From Pseudomonadota bacterium (GTDB taxonomy: Bacteria; Pseudomonadota; Alphaproteobacteria; Reyranellales; Reyranellaceae): a stretch of DNA of 54,582 nt. Every line of letters begins with the position of its first letter. Positions within the stretch are counted from its first letter, which is position 1. The translations under genes and the position numbers were made by a program. Where the stretch lies: assembly GCA_018240745.1 (NCBI GenBank), contig JAFEFF010000181.1, positions 1-54,582 of the forward strand, written 5' to 3'. Shown here piece by piece: positions 16,225 through 23,889 of the stretch. Under the pieces are notes generated by a model. The model was not told where the DNA came from, did no database searches, and saw nothing but the letters and a program-made list of their open reading frames with translations.

Positions 16225-17667
16225 ATGGTCGGAATCGTGGCCTATGGCGCCTACGTGCCGCGCCTGCGTCTCAGCCGTCAGGCCGTTTATGACGCCAACA
16301 AGTGGTTTGCCGCCGGACTGCGGGGCCTCGCCAAGGGCGAGCGCTCGATGGCCAACTGGGACGAGGACTCGATCACCATGGCGGTCGAGGCGTCGCGCGA
16401 CTGCCTCTCGAGCCACAAGGCCGAGGACGTCCGCAACATCTACTTCGCCTCGACCACCCATCCCTTCAAGGATCGCCAGAATGCCGGCGTGATCAGCACG
16501 GCCCTGTCGATCGAGCAGAACCTCTCGGCGTCGGACATCGGCGGCTCGCTCAAGGCCGGCACCCAGGCGCTGGTGGCGGGCCTCAACGCCTGCAAGAACG
16601 GCGGCCCGTCGCTGGTCGCCGCCGCCGACAAGCGTCTGGCGCGCGTCGCCTCGTCGAACGAGCTGAACTACGGCGACGGCGCCGCGGCGCTGCTGTGCGG
16701 CACCGAGAACGTGATTGCCAGGCTGGTCGGCCATCACTCGGTTTCGATGGACTTCGTCGACCACTTCCGCGGCGACGAGACCGACTTCGACTACGGCTGG
16801 GAAGAGCGCTGGATCCGCGACGAGGGCTATTCGAAGATCGTGCCACCGGCGATCAAGGCGGCGCTCGCGGCCTGCAAGCTCAAGGGCACCGACATCACCC
16901 AGTTCATCATGCCGAGCCTGATGCCGGCGGTGCCGAAGCAGATGGCCAAGGCCTGCGGCGTCGCCGAGGGCGCGGTGCGCGACCTGCTGGGCGCCACGCT
17001 CGGCGATACCGGCTGCGCCCACGCGCTGGTCATGCTGGTCGATGCGCTGGAGACCGCCAAGGAAGGCGACAGGATCATGGTCGTCGCCTTCGGCCAGGGC
17101 GTCGACGTGCTGGTGTTCGAGGTCACCGCCGAGAACGCCAAGCTGCCCAAGCGCATGGGCGTGTCGGGCTGGATGAAGCGCCGGAAGGAAGAGAAAAACT
17201 ACATGAAGTTCCTCGCCTTCAACGAGATGCTGCCGATCGAGAAGGGGATGCGCGCGGAGTTCGACAAGAAGACCGCGCTGTCGGTGCTGTGGCGCAAGCG
17301 CGACATGATCTATGGCCTGGTCGGCGGCAAGTGCAAGGTGTGCGGCACCGTGCAGTTCCCGCGCAGCCAGGTCTGCGTCAATCCCAACTGCCACGCGATC
17401 GACAGCCAGGAGCCTTATGCGATGGCGGGGCTCGAGGCGTCGGTGATGTCGTTCACCGCCGACTCGCTGACCTATTCGCCCGATCCGCCGGCCTACTACG
17501 GGATGATTACCTTCCCGGAGGGCGGCCGCTTCATGGCCGACTTCACCGACAGCGACAAGGAACAGGTGAAGGTCGGCGCCAAGATGCGCATGACCTTCCG
17601 CATCCGCGACAACGATACGATGCGCGGCGGCTTCAAGCGCTATTTCTGGAAGGCGGCGCCGGCCTGA
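16225..17667 (+). CDS. HMG-CoA synthase-like protein fused to Zn-ribbon/OB-fold (DUF35)
   Basis: A 480-residue fusion. Residues 1-330 have the thiolase-superfamily fold of archaeal/bacterial HMG-CoA synthase-like proteins (MVGIVAYGAYVPRLRL, NELNYGDGAAALLCG, LGDTGCAHALVMLVDALE). Residues 365-480 form a rubredoxin-like Zn ribbon (Cys370, Cys373, Cys384, Cys389) plus an OB fold, the DUF35 arrangement. The catalytic Cys of the family, in the motif A-C-K-A-G-T, is replaced: here the stretch reads GGSLKAGTQAL with Leu109 at that place and Ser108 beside it. So condensation chemistry by a Cys acyl-enzyme is unlikely. DUF35 proteins act as CoA-channelling partners of thiolases or thiolase-like aldolases, and a thiolase follows directly. 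The ATG at 16225 has GGGAGG 9 bases upstream. Confidence 0.88.
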   Translation: MVGIVAYGAYVPRLRLSRQAVYDANKWFAAGLRGLAKGERSMANWDEDSITMAVEASRDCLSSHKAEDVRNIYFASTTHPFKDRQNAGVISTALSIEQNLSASDIGGSLKAGTQALVAGLNACKNGGPSLVAAADKRLARVASSNELNYGDGAAALLCGTENVIARLVGHHSVSMDFVDHFRGDETDFDYGWEERWIRDEGYSKIVPPAIKAALAACKLKGTDITQFIMPSLMPAVPKQMAKACGVAEGAVRDLLGATLGDTGCAHALVMLVDALETAKEGDRIMVVAFGQGVDVLVFEVTAENAKLPKRMGVSGWMKRRKEEKNYMKFLAFNEMLPIEKGMRAEFDKKTALSVLWRKRDMIYGLVGGKCKVCGTVQFPRSQVCVNPNCHAIDSQEPYAMAGLEASVMSFTADSLTYSPDPPAYYGMITFPEGGRFMADFTDSDKEQVKVGAKMRMTFRIRDNDTMRGGFKRYFWKAAPA

Positions 17668-17680
17668 TCAGATCAAAATT

Positions 17681-17704
17681 CCTCTCCCTCGCCAGGGGGA
17701 GAGG
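17681..17704. repeat. Short hairpin between the DUF35 fusion and thiolase genes
   Basis: CCTCTCCC and GGGAGAGG form an 8-bp stem around an 8-base loop. No T-run follows, so it is not a classical terminator and may instead be a transcript-processing or REP-like element within the operon. Confidence 0.5.
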
Positions 17705-17749
17705 CGTATGATTTGAGCGTAGAATTTCCACCCCACGAAGGAGTCCAAC

Positions 17750-18949
17750 ATGGCACGGGGTATCAAGGACAAAGTCGCAATTCTGGGTATGGGCTGCTCG
17801 AAGTTCGGCGAGCGCTGGGACAGCGGCGCCGAGGAGCTGATGCTCGAGGCGTACAAGGAAGCGATCGCCGATGCCGGCATCGATTCCAAGCAGGTCAACG
17901 CCGCCTGGTTCTCGACCGCGATCGACGAGGTCCATGTCGGCAAGTCGGGCATTCCGCTCTCGACCACGCTGCGCCTGCCCAACATTCCGGTAACACATGT
18001 CGAGAACATGTGCGCCTCGGGCACCGAGGCCTTTCGTGGCGCCTGCTACGCCGTCGCCTCGGGCGCGGCCGACATCGCCCTGGCGCTCGGCGTCGAGAAG
18101 CTGAAGGACACCGGCTATGGCGGCCTGCCGGGCGGCCGCGGCGGCCCGCTGCAAGCCCTGTGGAGCGCCAACGGAACGGCGCCGGGCAACTTCGCCCAGC
18201 TCGCCACCGCCTACATGACCGCGCACGGCGTCTCGGCCGAGGACCTCAAGAAGGCGATCGGCCACGTCTCGTGGAAGAGCCACCAGAACGGCGCGAAGAA
18301 CCCCAAGGCGCACCTGCAGAAGGCGGTCGAGATGGAGACCATCCTGAACGCGCCGATGATCGCCTCGCCGCTCGGCCTGTTCGACTGCTGCGGCGTGTCG
18401 GACGGCGCGGCGGCGGCGATCGTGACCACGCCCGAGATCGCCAAGGCGATGGGCAAGAGCAACATCGTCTCGGTGAAGGCGCTGCAGCTCTCGGTCTCGA
18501 ACGGCTCCGAGTCGGGCCACAACTCGTGGGACGGCAGCTACTTCCACACCACGCGGATCGCCTCGAAGAAGGCCTATGAGGAGGCCGGCATCAAGGATCC
18601 GCGCAAGGAAGTCTCGATGTTCGAGGTGCACGACTGCTTCTCGGTGACCGAGCTGGTCACCATGGAAGACCTGCACATCTCCAAGCCGGGCGAGGGCTGG
18701 AAGGACGTGCTCGACGGCTTCTACGACGCCGACGGCACCATTCCCTGCCAGATCGACGGCGGCCTCAAGTGCTTCGGCCATCCGATCGGCGCCTCGGGCC
18801 TGCGCATGCTCTACGAGATGTACCTGCAGTTCCAGGGCCGCGCCGGCGCGCGCCAGCTCAAGGACCCGCGGATCGGCATGACCCACAATCTCGGCGGCGC
18901 GCCGCGCGAGAACGTGTCGAGCGTCGCCATCGTCGGCCGCTACGAGTAG
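17750..18949 (+). CDS. Thiolase family protein (SCP-x-type acetyl-CoA acetyltransferase)
   Basis: A 399-residue SCP-x-type thiolase. The acyl-accepting Cys is present (VENMCASGTEAF, Cys88), as are HDCFSVTEL (His294, Cys296) and the C-terminal CFGHPIGASG (His344) and NLGG motifs, so it should be catalytically competent, unlike its neighbour. Expected reaction: CoA-dependent cleavage of a 3-ketoacyl-CoA, or the reverse. SCP-x-type thiolases often need a DUF35 partner, supplied by the gene before it. AAGGAG lies 9 bases before the ATG. A perfect 12-bp terminator-like hairpin follows the stop, separating it from the hydratase genes. Confidence 0.92.
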   Translation: MARGIKDKVAILGMGCSKFGERWDSGAEELMLEAYKEAIADAGIDSKQVNAAWFSTAIDEVHVGKSGIPLSTTLRLPNIPVTHVENMCASGTEAFRGACYAVASGAADIALALGVEKLKDTGYGGLPGGRGGPLQALWSANGTAPGNFAQLATAYMTAHGVSAEDLKKAIGHVSWKSHQNGAKNPKAHLQKAVEMETILNAPMIASPLGLFDCCGVSDGAAAAIVTTPEIAKAMGKSNIVSVKALQLSVSNGSESGHNSWDGSYFHTTRIASKKAYEEAGIKDPRKEVSMFEVHDCFSVTELVTMEDLHISKPGEGWKDVLDGFYDADGTIPCQIDGGLKCFGHPIGASGLRMLYEMYLQFQGRAGARQLKDPRIGMTHNLGGAPRENVSSVAIVGRYE

Positions 18950-18965
18950 TTCGACGAACGAATGG

Positions 18966-18998
18966 CCCTCTCTCCGGGCGACCGGAGAGAGGGTTTTT
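18966..18998 (+). terminator. Strong rho-independent terminator after the thiolase gene
   Basis: A perfect 12-bp stem (CCCTCTCTCCGG with its complement) closes a GCGA tetraloop and is followed by TTTTT. It lies 16 bases after the thiolase stop and 22 bases before the next start codon, so it may end or attenuate transcription in the middle of the CoA-pathway cluster. Confidence 0.8.
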
Positions 18999-19020
18999 CA
19001 TTCCAGGAGGGAGGGGAAGC

Positions 19021-19482
19021 ATGCAGCTCGACAAGGGCCTGATCGGCCACAAGTTCAACGCCTTCACCACGACCGTGGAGGCCGGCAAGATCCGGTTGTT
19101 CTGCAAGGCCATCGGCGAAGAGAACCCGATCTATGTCGACGAGGCCGCCGCCAGGAAGGCGGGCTATCGTGCGATCCCGGCGCCGCCGACCTATCTCACC
19201 GCCGTCACCAACGACGATCCCGACAAGGGCGGGCTGCTGCGGCTGCTCAACGTCGATATAGGCCTGATCCTGCACGGCGAGCAGCACTACGAGTATCTCG
19301 CGCCGGTGCATGTCGGCGACAAGATCACCTGCCAGCAGAAGGTGGTCGACATCTACGACAAGAAGGGCGGCGCCTTGTGGTTCGTGGTCTCCGAGACCGA
19401 GCTCAAGGACCAGGCAGGCAAGCCGGTGGCCAAGGCCCGGGGCATCACCGTCGTGCGCAATCCCGACGCCGGCAAGAAGTAG
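19021..19482 (+). CDS. FAS1-like dehydratase / MaoC N-terminal hot-dog protein
   Basis: A 153-residue hot-dog protein of the FAS1-like dehydratase type (MaoC_dehydrat_N): F-x-A-F-T-T-T-V-E-A-G-K-I-R-L-F at the start, then EENPIYVDEAAARKAGYRAI and APPTYLTAV. In two-subunit enoyl-CoA hydratases (for example ChsH1/ChsH2 of steroid side-chain breakdown), such a subunit lacks the catalytic Asp/His pair and binds CoA, while a MaoC partner hydrates. The next gene, 11 bases on, is such a partner. GGAGGGAGGGG precedes the ATG. I infer a heteromeric hydratase acting on the thiolase pathway. Confidence 0.88.
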   Translation: MQLDKGLIGHKFNAFTTTVEAGKIRLFCKAIGEENPIYVDEAAARKAGYRAIPAPPTYLTAVTNDDPDKGGLLRLLNVDIGLILHGEQHYEYLAPVHVGDKITCQQKVVDIYDKKGGALWFVVSETELKDQAGKPVAKARGITVVRNPDAGKK

Positions 19483-19493
19483 GAGGGGAGACC

Positions 19494-19928
19494 ATGGCAA
19501 CCGCGACCGTCACCGCGCCGAAATTCGCCGACGTGAAGGTGGGCGACGAACTGAAGCCGCTCGTCCTGCCGCCGATCTCGCGCCACCAGCTCGCGCTCTA
19601 TTGCGGCGGCTCGGGCGACCACAATCCGATCCACGTCGACATCGACTTCGCCAGGAAGTTCGGCTTCAAGGACGTGTTCGCCCACGGCATGCTGTCGATG
19701 GCCTTCCTCGGCCGGCTCGTCACCTCGTTCGTGCCGCAGGCGCAGCTGCGCCAGCTCGGCACGCGATTCACCTCGATCACCTGGGTGGGCGACGTCATCA
19801 CCGTGAGCGGCACCGTCACCGGCAAGCGCGAGGCGAACGGCGAGAAGCTGGTCGATCTCGAGGTCAAGTGCACCAACCAGAACGGCCAGGACACGTTGCA
19901 GGGCAACGCGACGGTCGCGCTGAATTAG
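19494..19928 (+). CDS. MaoC-family enoyl-CoA hydratase subunit
   Basis: A 144-residue MaoC-like hot-dog protein. The hydratase-2 motif is complete: GSGDHNPIHVDIDFARKFGF, with catalytic Asp and His, followed by AHGMLSMAFLGRL. It should hydrate a trans-2-enoyl-CoA to a 3-hydroxyacyl-CoA, probably as a heteromer with the preceding FAS1-like subunit. GGAGGGGAG precedes the ATG, and the SDR gene follows after 27 bases with its own AGGAGGA, so the three genes form one well-translated operon. Confidence 0.92.
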   Translation: MATATVTAPKFADVKVGDELKPLVLPPISRHQLALYCGGSGDHNPIHVDIDFARKFGFKDVFAHGMLSMAFLGRLVTSFVPQAQLRQLGTRFTSITWVGDVITVSGTVTGKREANGEKLVDLEVKCTNQNGQDTLQGNATVALN

Positions 19929-19955
19929 GCCGCGGTCGAATAGGAGGAGAACGAC

Positions 19956-20780
19956 ATGGGTCAGATGGATGGCAAGGTGGCGATCGTCACCGGCTCGGGC
20001 CGCGGCATCGGCAGGGAGATCGCGCTTCGCCTGGTGCGTGATGGCGCGTCGGTGGTGATCAACGACATCGACGATGCGCCGGCCAAGGAGACCGTGGCCG
20101 AAATCGAGAAGCTCGGCGGCAAGGCGGTGATGTGCAACGGCGACGTCGCCAAGCCCGACTTCGGCGACCGCATCGTCAGGACCGCGGTCGACGCGCTCGG
20201 CGGTTGCCACGTCGTGGTGAACAATGCCGGCTACACCTGGGACTCGGTGATCCAGAAGATGACCGACGAGCAGTGGTACGCCATTCTCGACGTACACCTG
20301 ACCGCGCCGTTCCGTATCCTGCGCGCCTTCCAGCAGCACTTCCGCCAGGAAGTCGAGAAGGAGCGCTCGGCCGGCAAGCGCATCGTGCGCAAGGTGGTGA
20401 ACATCTCCTCGACCTCGGGCGTCAACGGCAATGCCGGCCAGTCGAACTACTCGGCCGGCAAGGCGGGCATCATCGGCCTGACCAAGACGCTGGCCAAGGA
20501 GTTCGGACGCTATGACGTCACGGTCAACGCCGTCGCCTTCGGCTATATCCAGACCCGCCTCACCAAGCCGCTGGCGCAGGGCGAGGACGGCGAGATCGAG
20601 GTGCAGGGCCGCAAGGTCAAGATCGGCGTGCAGGGCGGTCGCATCGCCGCCATGAACCAGATGATCCCGCTCGGCCGCGGCGGCCTGCCGTCCGAGGCGG
20701 CGGGCTCGGTCTATCTCTTCTGCAGCCCCGACAGCGACTATGTCAGCGGCCAGTGCCTGGTCGTGAACGGCGGGCTCTGA
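19956..20780 (+). CDS. SDR-family 3-hydroxyacyl-CoA dehydrogenase/reductase (FabG-like)
   Basis: A 274-residue classical SDR with TGSGRGIGREIA as cofactor motif, NNAG, and the catalytic SSTSGVNGNAGQSNYSAGK. The Asp in VINDIDDA suggests NAD(H). An extra ~25-residue insertion near residues 208-235 (EDGEIEVQGRKVKIGVQGG) and one near 130-145 make it longer than FabG; SDRs with such insertions occur in acyl-CoA degradation gene sets. Set between the MaoC pair and the upstream thiolase, it most likely oxidises the 3-hydroxyacyl-CoA. It is followed 4 bases later by an FAD monooxygenase with a TTG start. Confidence 0.9.
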   Translation: MGQMDGKVAIVTGSGRGIGREIALRLVRDGASVVINDIDDAPAKETVAEIEKLGGKAVMCNGDVAKPDFGDRIVRTAVDALGGCHVVVNNAGYTWDSVIQKMTDEQWYAILDVHLTAPFRILRAFQQHFRQEVEKERSAGKRIVRKVVNISSTSGVNGNAGQSNYSAGKAGIIGLTKTLAKEFGRYDVTVNAVAFGYIQTRLTKPLAQGEDGEIEVQGRKVKIGVQGGRIAAMNQMIPLGRGGLPSEAAGSVYLFCSPDSDYVSGQCLVVNGGL

Positions 20781-20784
20781 GCTC

Positions 20785-21984
20785 TTGGAGATAGCGGTCG
20801 TCGGCTGCGGCGTTGCAGGCCAGGCGGCCGCGACCTTTCTGTCCGAAGCCGGTCACCGGGTCACCATCTTCGAACGATTCGCTGAGCCCCGCCCGTCAGG
20901 CGCGGGGCTCTTGCTTCAGCCGACTGGTCTTGCGGTGCTGAGTGCGCTTGGCCTCGAGGGCGAGGCGCTCGCGCGGGGCGGCAGCGTCGTTGGGCTCGAG
21001 GCGAAGACGCGCGGCGGCCGGGCCGTTCTCGACCTCGCCTACGCCGACCTTCACCCGCGGGCGCATGGCCTCGGCATCCGTCGCGGCGTGCTGTTCGACT
21101 TGCTGCATGGCCGGCTGAAGCGCTCGCCAGCAAGGCTCATGACCGGCAGCGAGATCATCGACGTCGTGCGCGAGCACGGCCGTGCCGTCGTGATCGACAG
21201 CGAGCTCGAGCGGCATGGCCCGTTCGATCTCGCGGTGATCGCCGATGGTGCGCATTCGGCGATCCGCCGCCGCCTGATGCCGGATGCTCCTCAGCGGATC
21301 TACCCCTGGGGCTGCATCTGGACGACGGTGAAGGACAGCGTCGGACTCGATACCGGCGTGCTGGGCCAGCGCGTCGACGGCACGCGCGTGATGATGGGGC
21401 TGCTGCCGGTCGGCAACGGCGAGCTGACATTCTTCTGGAGCCTGCCGACCGTCGATCTCGCGCCCGAGGCGCCGCTCGATCTCGCCGGCATGCATCGCAC
21501 GGCGGTGGCGCTGTGGCCGGAGGCGTCGCGCCTCGTCGCCGACGCGATCGTCGTCAACGACTTCGCCCGGGCGACCTACCGTGACGTGGCGCTGCCGCAG
21601 TGGAACGACGGCCCGATCCTGTTCATCGGCGACGCCGCGCATGGCACCAGCCCGCAGCTCGGCCAGGGCGCCAATCTCGGCCTGATCGATGCCTGGACGC
21701 TGGCGCGGGTGCTCGAGGCGAGCAGGACGGTCGCCGACGCGATCGGCAGGTTCGCCGAGCGGCGCAGCGCGACGGTGCGGTTCTACCGCCAGGCCAGCCA
21801 CCTGCTGACGCCGTTCTTCCAGTCCAACCTGGCGCCGCTGGGCTGGCTGCGCGACGCGTTCATGATCTTCGCCTGCCGGCTACCGGTCCTGCGCCCGATG
21901 GCGGCCACCACGCTGGCCGGCACGCGCAGCGGCTGGCTGTCGTCGGTGCCGCTCGATGGCGAGGGCCGCTACCGGCTGACGTGA
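20785..21984 (+). CDS. FAD-dependent monooxygenase (salicylate/6-hydroxynicotinate type)
   Basis: A 399-residue group A flavoprotein monooxygenase. FAD motif one is IAVVGCGVAGQAAATFL, the DG-like motif is DLAVIADGAHSAIRR, and the second FAD motif is ILFIGDAAHGTSPQLGQGAN. The start is a TTG four bases after the SDR stop; the glycine motif begins at residue 7, so no longer N-terminus is needed. It probably belongs to the same transcript as the hydratase genes, pointing to an aromatic or alicyclic substrate for the cluster (inference). The 3' end overlaps the convergent DUF2231 gene by 16 bases. Confidence 0.88.
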   Translation: MEIAVVGCGVAGQAAATFLSEAGHRVTIFERFAEPRPSGAGLLLQPTGLAVLSALGLEGEALARGGSVVGLEAKTRGGRAVLDLAYADLHPRAHGLGIRRGVLFDLLHGRLKRSPARLMTGSEIIDVVREHGRAVVIDSELERHGPFDLAVIADGAHSAIRRRLMPDAPQRIYPWGCIWTTVKDSVGLDTGVLGQRVDGTRVMMGLLPVGNGELTFFWSLPTVDLAPEAPLDLAGMHRTAVALWPEASRLVADAIVVNDFARATYRDVALPQWNDGPILFIGDAAHGTSPQLGQGANLGLIDAWTLARVLEASRTVADAIGRFAERRSATVRFYRQASHLLTPFFQSNLAPLGWLRDAFMIFACRLPVLRPMAATTLAGTRSGWLSSVPLDGEGRYRLT

Positions 21985-22457
21985 TGCAGGCCGACGTGAC
22001 CCTGTGGATCGGCCTCGTCGGACACTGCGACATGGTCGCGATAGACCATCTGCCAGCCCATCCAGCCGGTGAACAGCATCAGCAGGACCGACACCACGGA
22101 CAGGATCAGGCCGGTGGGGATCACCGCTGCCGTGCCTTCGCTGTAGCGCATGTACCAGTTCCAGGCCTGGATCAGCACCAGCAGCAGATTGCCGCCCGCA
22201 TGCCACCACACCTCGTGCAGGGCGCGGATGCGGGATTCGCCGAGCACGTCGATCAGCCCGGCGATCGCCGCCAGGAGCGCCATCACGATGCCGGCGCCCA
22301 GCAGCCACAGGGAGGCCGCCGACCAGCCGCCGTTGCCGCTGCGCCAGAAGGCGAGGTCGCACACCAGCGTGGCCACGAAGAACGCGATGGGGAACGGGAT
22401 CAGCATCGGATGGATCGGATGGCCGCCGATGCTGGCCGTCGAACGGGGATTCGACAT
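21969..22457 (-). CDS. DUF2231 membrane protein
   Basis: A 162-residue membrane protein with about four hydrophobic helices. The N-terminal GHPIHPMLIPFPIAFFVATL, with its conserved histidines, is the DUF2231 hallmark, and a further conserved His lies in EVWWHAGGN. The function of the family is unknown; the buried histidines have led to suggestions of metal or heme binding, which cannot be tested here. GGAGGTGA lies just before the ATG at 22457, an excellent ribosome binding site. It is convergent with the FAD monooxygenase. Confidence 0.88.
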   Translation of the reverse strand: MSNPRSTASIGGHPIHPMLIPFPIAFFVATLVCDLAFWRSGNGGWSAASLWLLGAGIVMALLAAIAGLIDVLGESRIRALHEVWWHAGGNLLLVLIQAWNWYMRYSEGTAAVIPTGLILSVVSVLLMLFTGWMGWQMVYRDHVAVSDEADPQGHVGLHHVSR

Positions 22458-22503
22458 GATTCACCTCCGGTGCCCCCTATGAAGAAACGCCGGGCGTTGG
22501 AGG

Positions 22504-23325
22504 TCAGTTCCGGTCCGTGAGGGCGGCCCAGCGGCCGGGCGTGAGCCCGAAACGGGCGGAGAAATGGCGGGTCAGGTGGCTCTGGTCGGCGAAGCCGGTG
22601 GCCGCGGCGACTTCGGACAGCGCCGTACCCCGTGCGATCATGTCCTGTGCCCGCGCGAGGCGGCGCCCGACCTGGAAGCGGTGGGGCGAGGTCCCGTAGG
22701 CGGCGCGGAAGTGGCGCGCCAAGGCGAAGCGGTCGAGGCCGCTCACCCGTTCAAGTTCCTGTGAGGCGACGATGCGCGGCGCCTCGGCGACCAGGAAATC
22801 GCGGGCGCGTTCGACGGCGCGATGGGCGGTCGCGGCTTTACGCGGGCGCGCGGCCGAATCGCTGCGGACCGACAGTAGCTCGGCGACGCGGCCGACAATG
22901 GCGTCGGCGGCGATCGGCTCGAGCGGGCGGGGGAAGTCGGCGAAGGCCTCCCGCAGGAGACCGGCGAGCGCCGGATCGTCCGACACGACGTCGGGGACGA
23001 ACGGAGTCGCGGCCCTGTCGAGCGCCGCGCTTACCGCACCTGGATCGATGTAGAGCATGCGGTAGGCGAAGCCCTCGTCGACGCCGGCATGGCCGTCATG
23101 CGACTCGTCGGGATGGATCACCATCACCTGCCCGGCCGCGCTGGTGCAGAGGGCGCCGCGATAGTGGAACGACTGCGCGCCCCATAGCGTCAGGCCGACC
23201 GCGTAGGTCTCGTGGCGATGCAGGTCATAGGCATGGCCGCCGAAGCGCGCCGCCAGCCGCTGCAGGCTGCCGTCGCCCGGATCAACCTGGATGTGATCGA
23301 CTTGGATGCGGTCCCGAGAGGCCAT
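22504..23325 (-). CDS. AraC-family transcriptional regulator
   Basis: A 273-residue regulator with an N-terminal cupin-like sensing domain (HRHETYAVGLTLWGAQSFHY, GQVMVIHPDESHDGH) and a C-terminal pair of helix-turn-helix motifs: SGLDRFALARHFRAAYGTSP and ATGFADQSHLTRHFSARFGL, ending in the usual P-G-R-W. The ATG at 23325 was preferred to an in-frame TTG at 23331. It is divergent from the DUF2000 gene across 38 bases, so that gene, and perhaps once the amidohydrolase after it, is the likely target. Similar AraC/DUF2000 pairs are familiar from other proteobacteria. Confidence 0.9.
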   Translation of the reverse strand: MASRDRIQVDHIQVDPGDGSLQRLAARFGGHAYDLHRHETYAVGLTLWGAQSFHYRGALCTSAAGQVMVIHPDESHDGHAGVDEGFAYRMLYIDPGAVSAALDRAATPFVPDVVSDDPALAGLLREAFADFPRPLEPIAADAIVGRVAELLSVRSDSAARPRKAATAHRAVERARDFLVAEAPRIVASQELERVSGLDRFALARHFRAAYGTSPHRFQVGRRLARAQDMIARGTALSEVAAATGFADQSHLTRHFSARFGLTPGRWAALTDRN

Positions 23326-23363
23326 GCACAAACGTTCAAGACGGTTCGCCCGTCCCCTCCAAT

Positions 23364-23783
23364 ATGACGGTCATGATCTACGAAACCAAGACCGCGCTGG
23401 TCATCCGCAGCGACCTCGCCGGCTGGCAGGTCGCCAACGTCGCCGCCTTCCTGGCCGGCGGCCTCGCCGGCACGCACGGCCACCTGATGGGCGAGCCCTA
23501 CAAGGACGGCATGGGCCGCACCTACACGGCGCTGATCCGTGAACCGGTATTCGTCTACGGCAGCACTGTCGAGGAGCTCCGCCGCACCCACCAGCGGGCG
23601 CTGAGCCGCGAGCTGGTGCCGGCGGTCTATGTCGAGGCGATGTTCAGGACCACCAACGACACCGACAACCGCACCGCCTTCGCCACCGCGCCGGTCGATG
23701 CGCCGGATTTCGTCGGCATCGGGGTGCACGGGCCCCGCAAGACCGTGGACAAGGTGGTCAATGGGTTGAAGTTTCTGTCATAG
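23364..23783 (+). CDS. DUF2000 domain protein
   Basis: A 139-residue protein matching DUF2000, a family with a peptidyl-tRNA-hydrolase-like fold: KTALVIRSDLAGWQVANVAA at the start, GEPYKDGMGRTYTALIREPV in the middle and HGPRKTVDKVVNGLKFLS at the end. The function is unknown. The ATG at 23364 is used; a second ATG at 23373 is equally possible, and neither has a Shine-Dalgarno sequence, so the transcript may be nearly leaderless. It is divergent from the AraC regulator and lies 7 bases before the amidohydrolase stump. Confidence 0.83.
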   Translation: MTVMIYETKTALVIRSDLAGWQVANVAAFLAGGLAGTHGHLMGEPYKDGMGRTYTALIREPVFVYGSTVEELRRTHQRALSRELVPAVYVEAMFRTTNDTDNRTAFATAPVDAPDFVGIGVHGPRKTVDKVVNGLKFLS

Positions 23784-23790
23784 TCCGGGA

Positions 23791-23889
23791 ATGCACGACA
23801 TCGTCATCCGCGGCGGCAAGATTGTCGACGGCACGGGGGCGCCGGCCGGCTATTTGGTGCCAAGTCCGTCTTCTTTGGGTTTCATCTGA
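23791..23889 (+). pseudogene. Truncated N-terminus of an N-acyl-D-amino-acid deacylase-like amidohydrolase
   Basis: The frame opens with MHDIVIRGGKIVDGTGAPA, the start of amidohydrolases of the D-aminoacylase/dihydroorotase-like group (beta-strand, then G-x-x-V-D-G-T-G-x-P). After about 20 codons the match ends, the base composition changes, and the frame stops at 23887-23889 inside the end of the oppositely oriented repeat-protein gene. No metal-binding residues remain, and no continuation of the gene was found in the rest of the window. It was probably cotranscribed with the DUF2000 gene. It marks the left border of an inserted or substituted segment. Confidence 0.7.
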
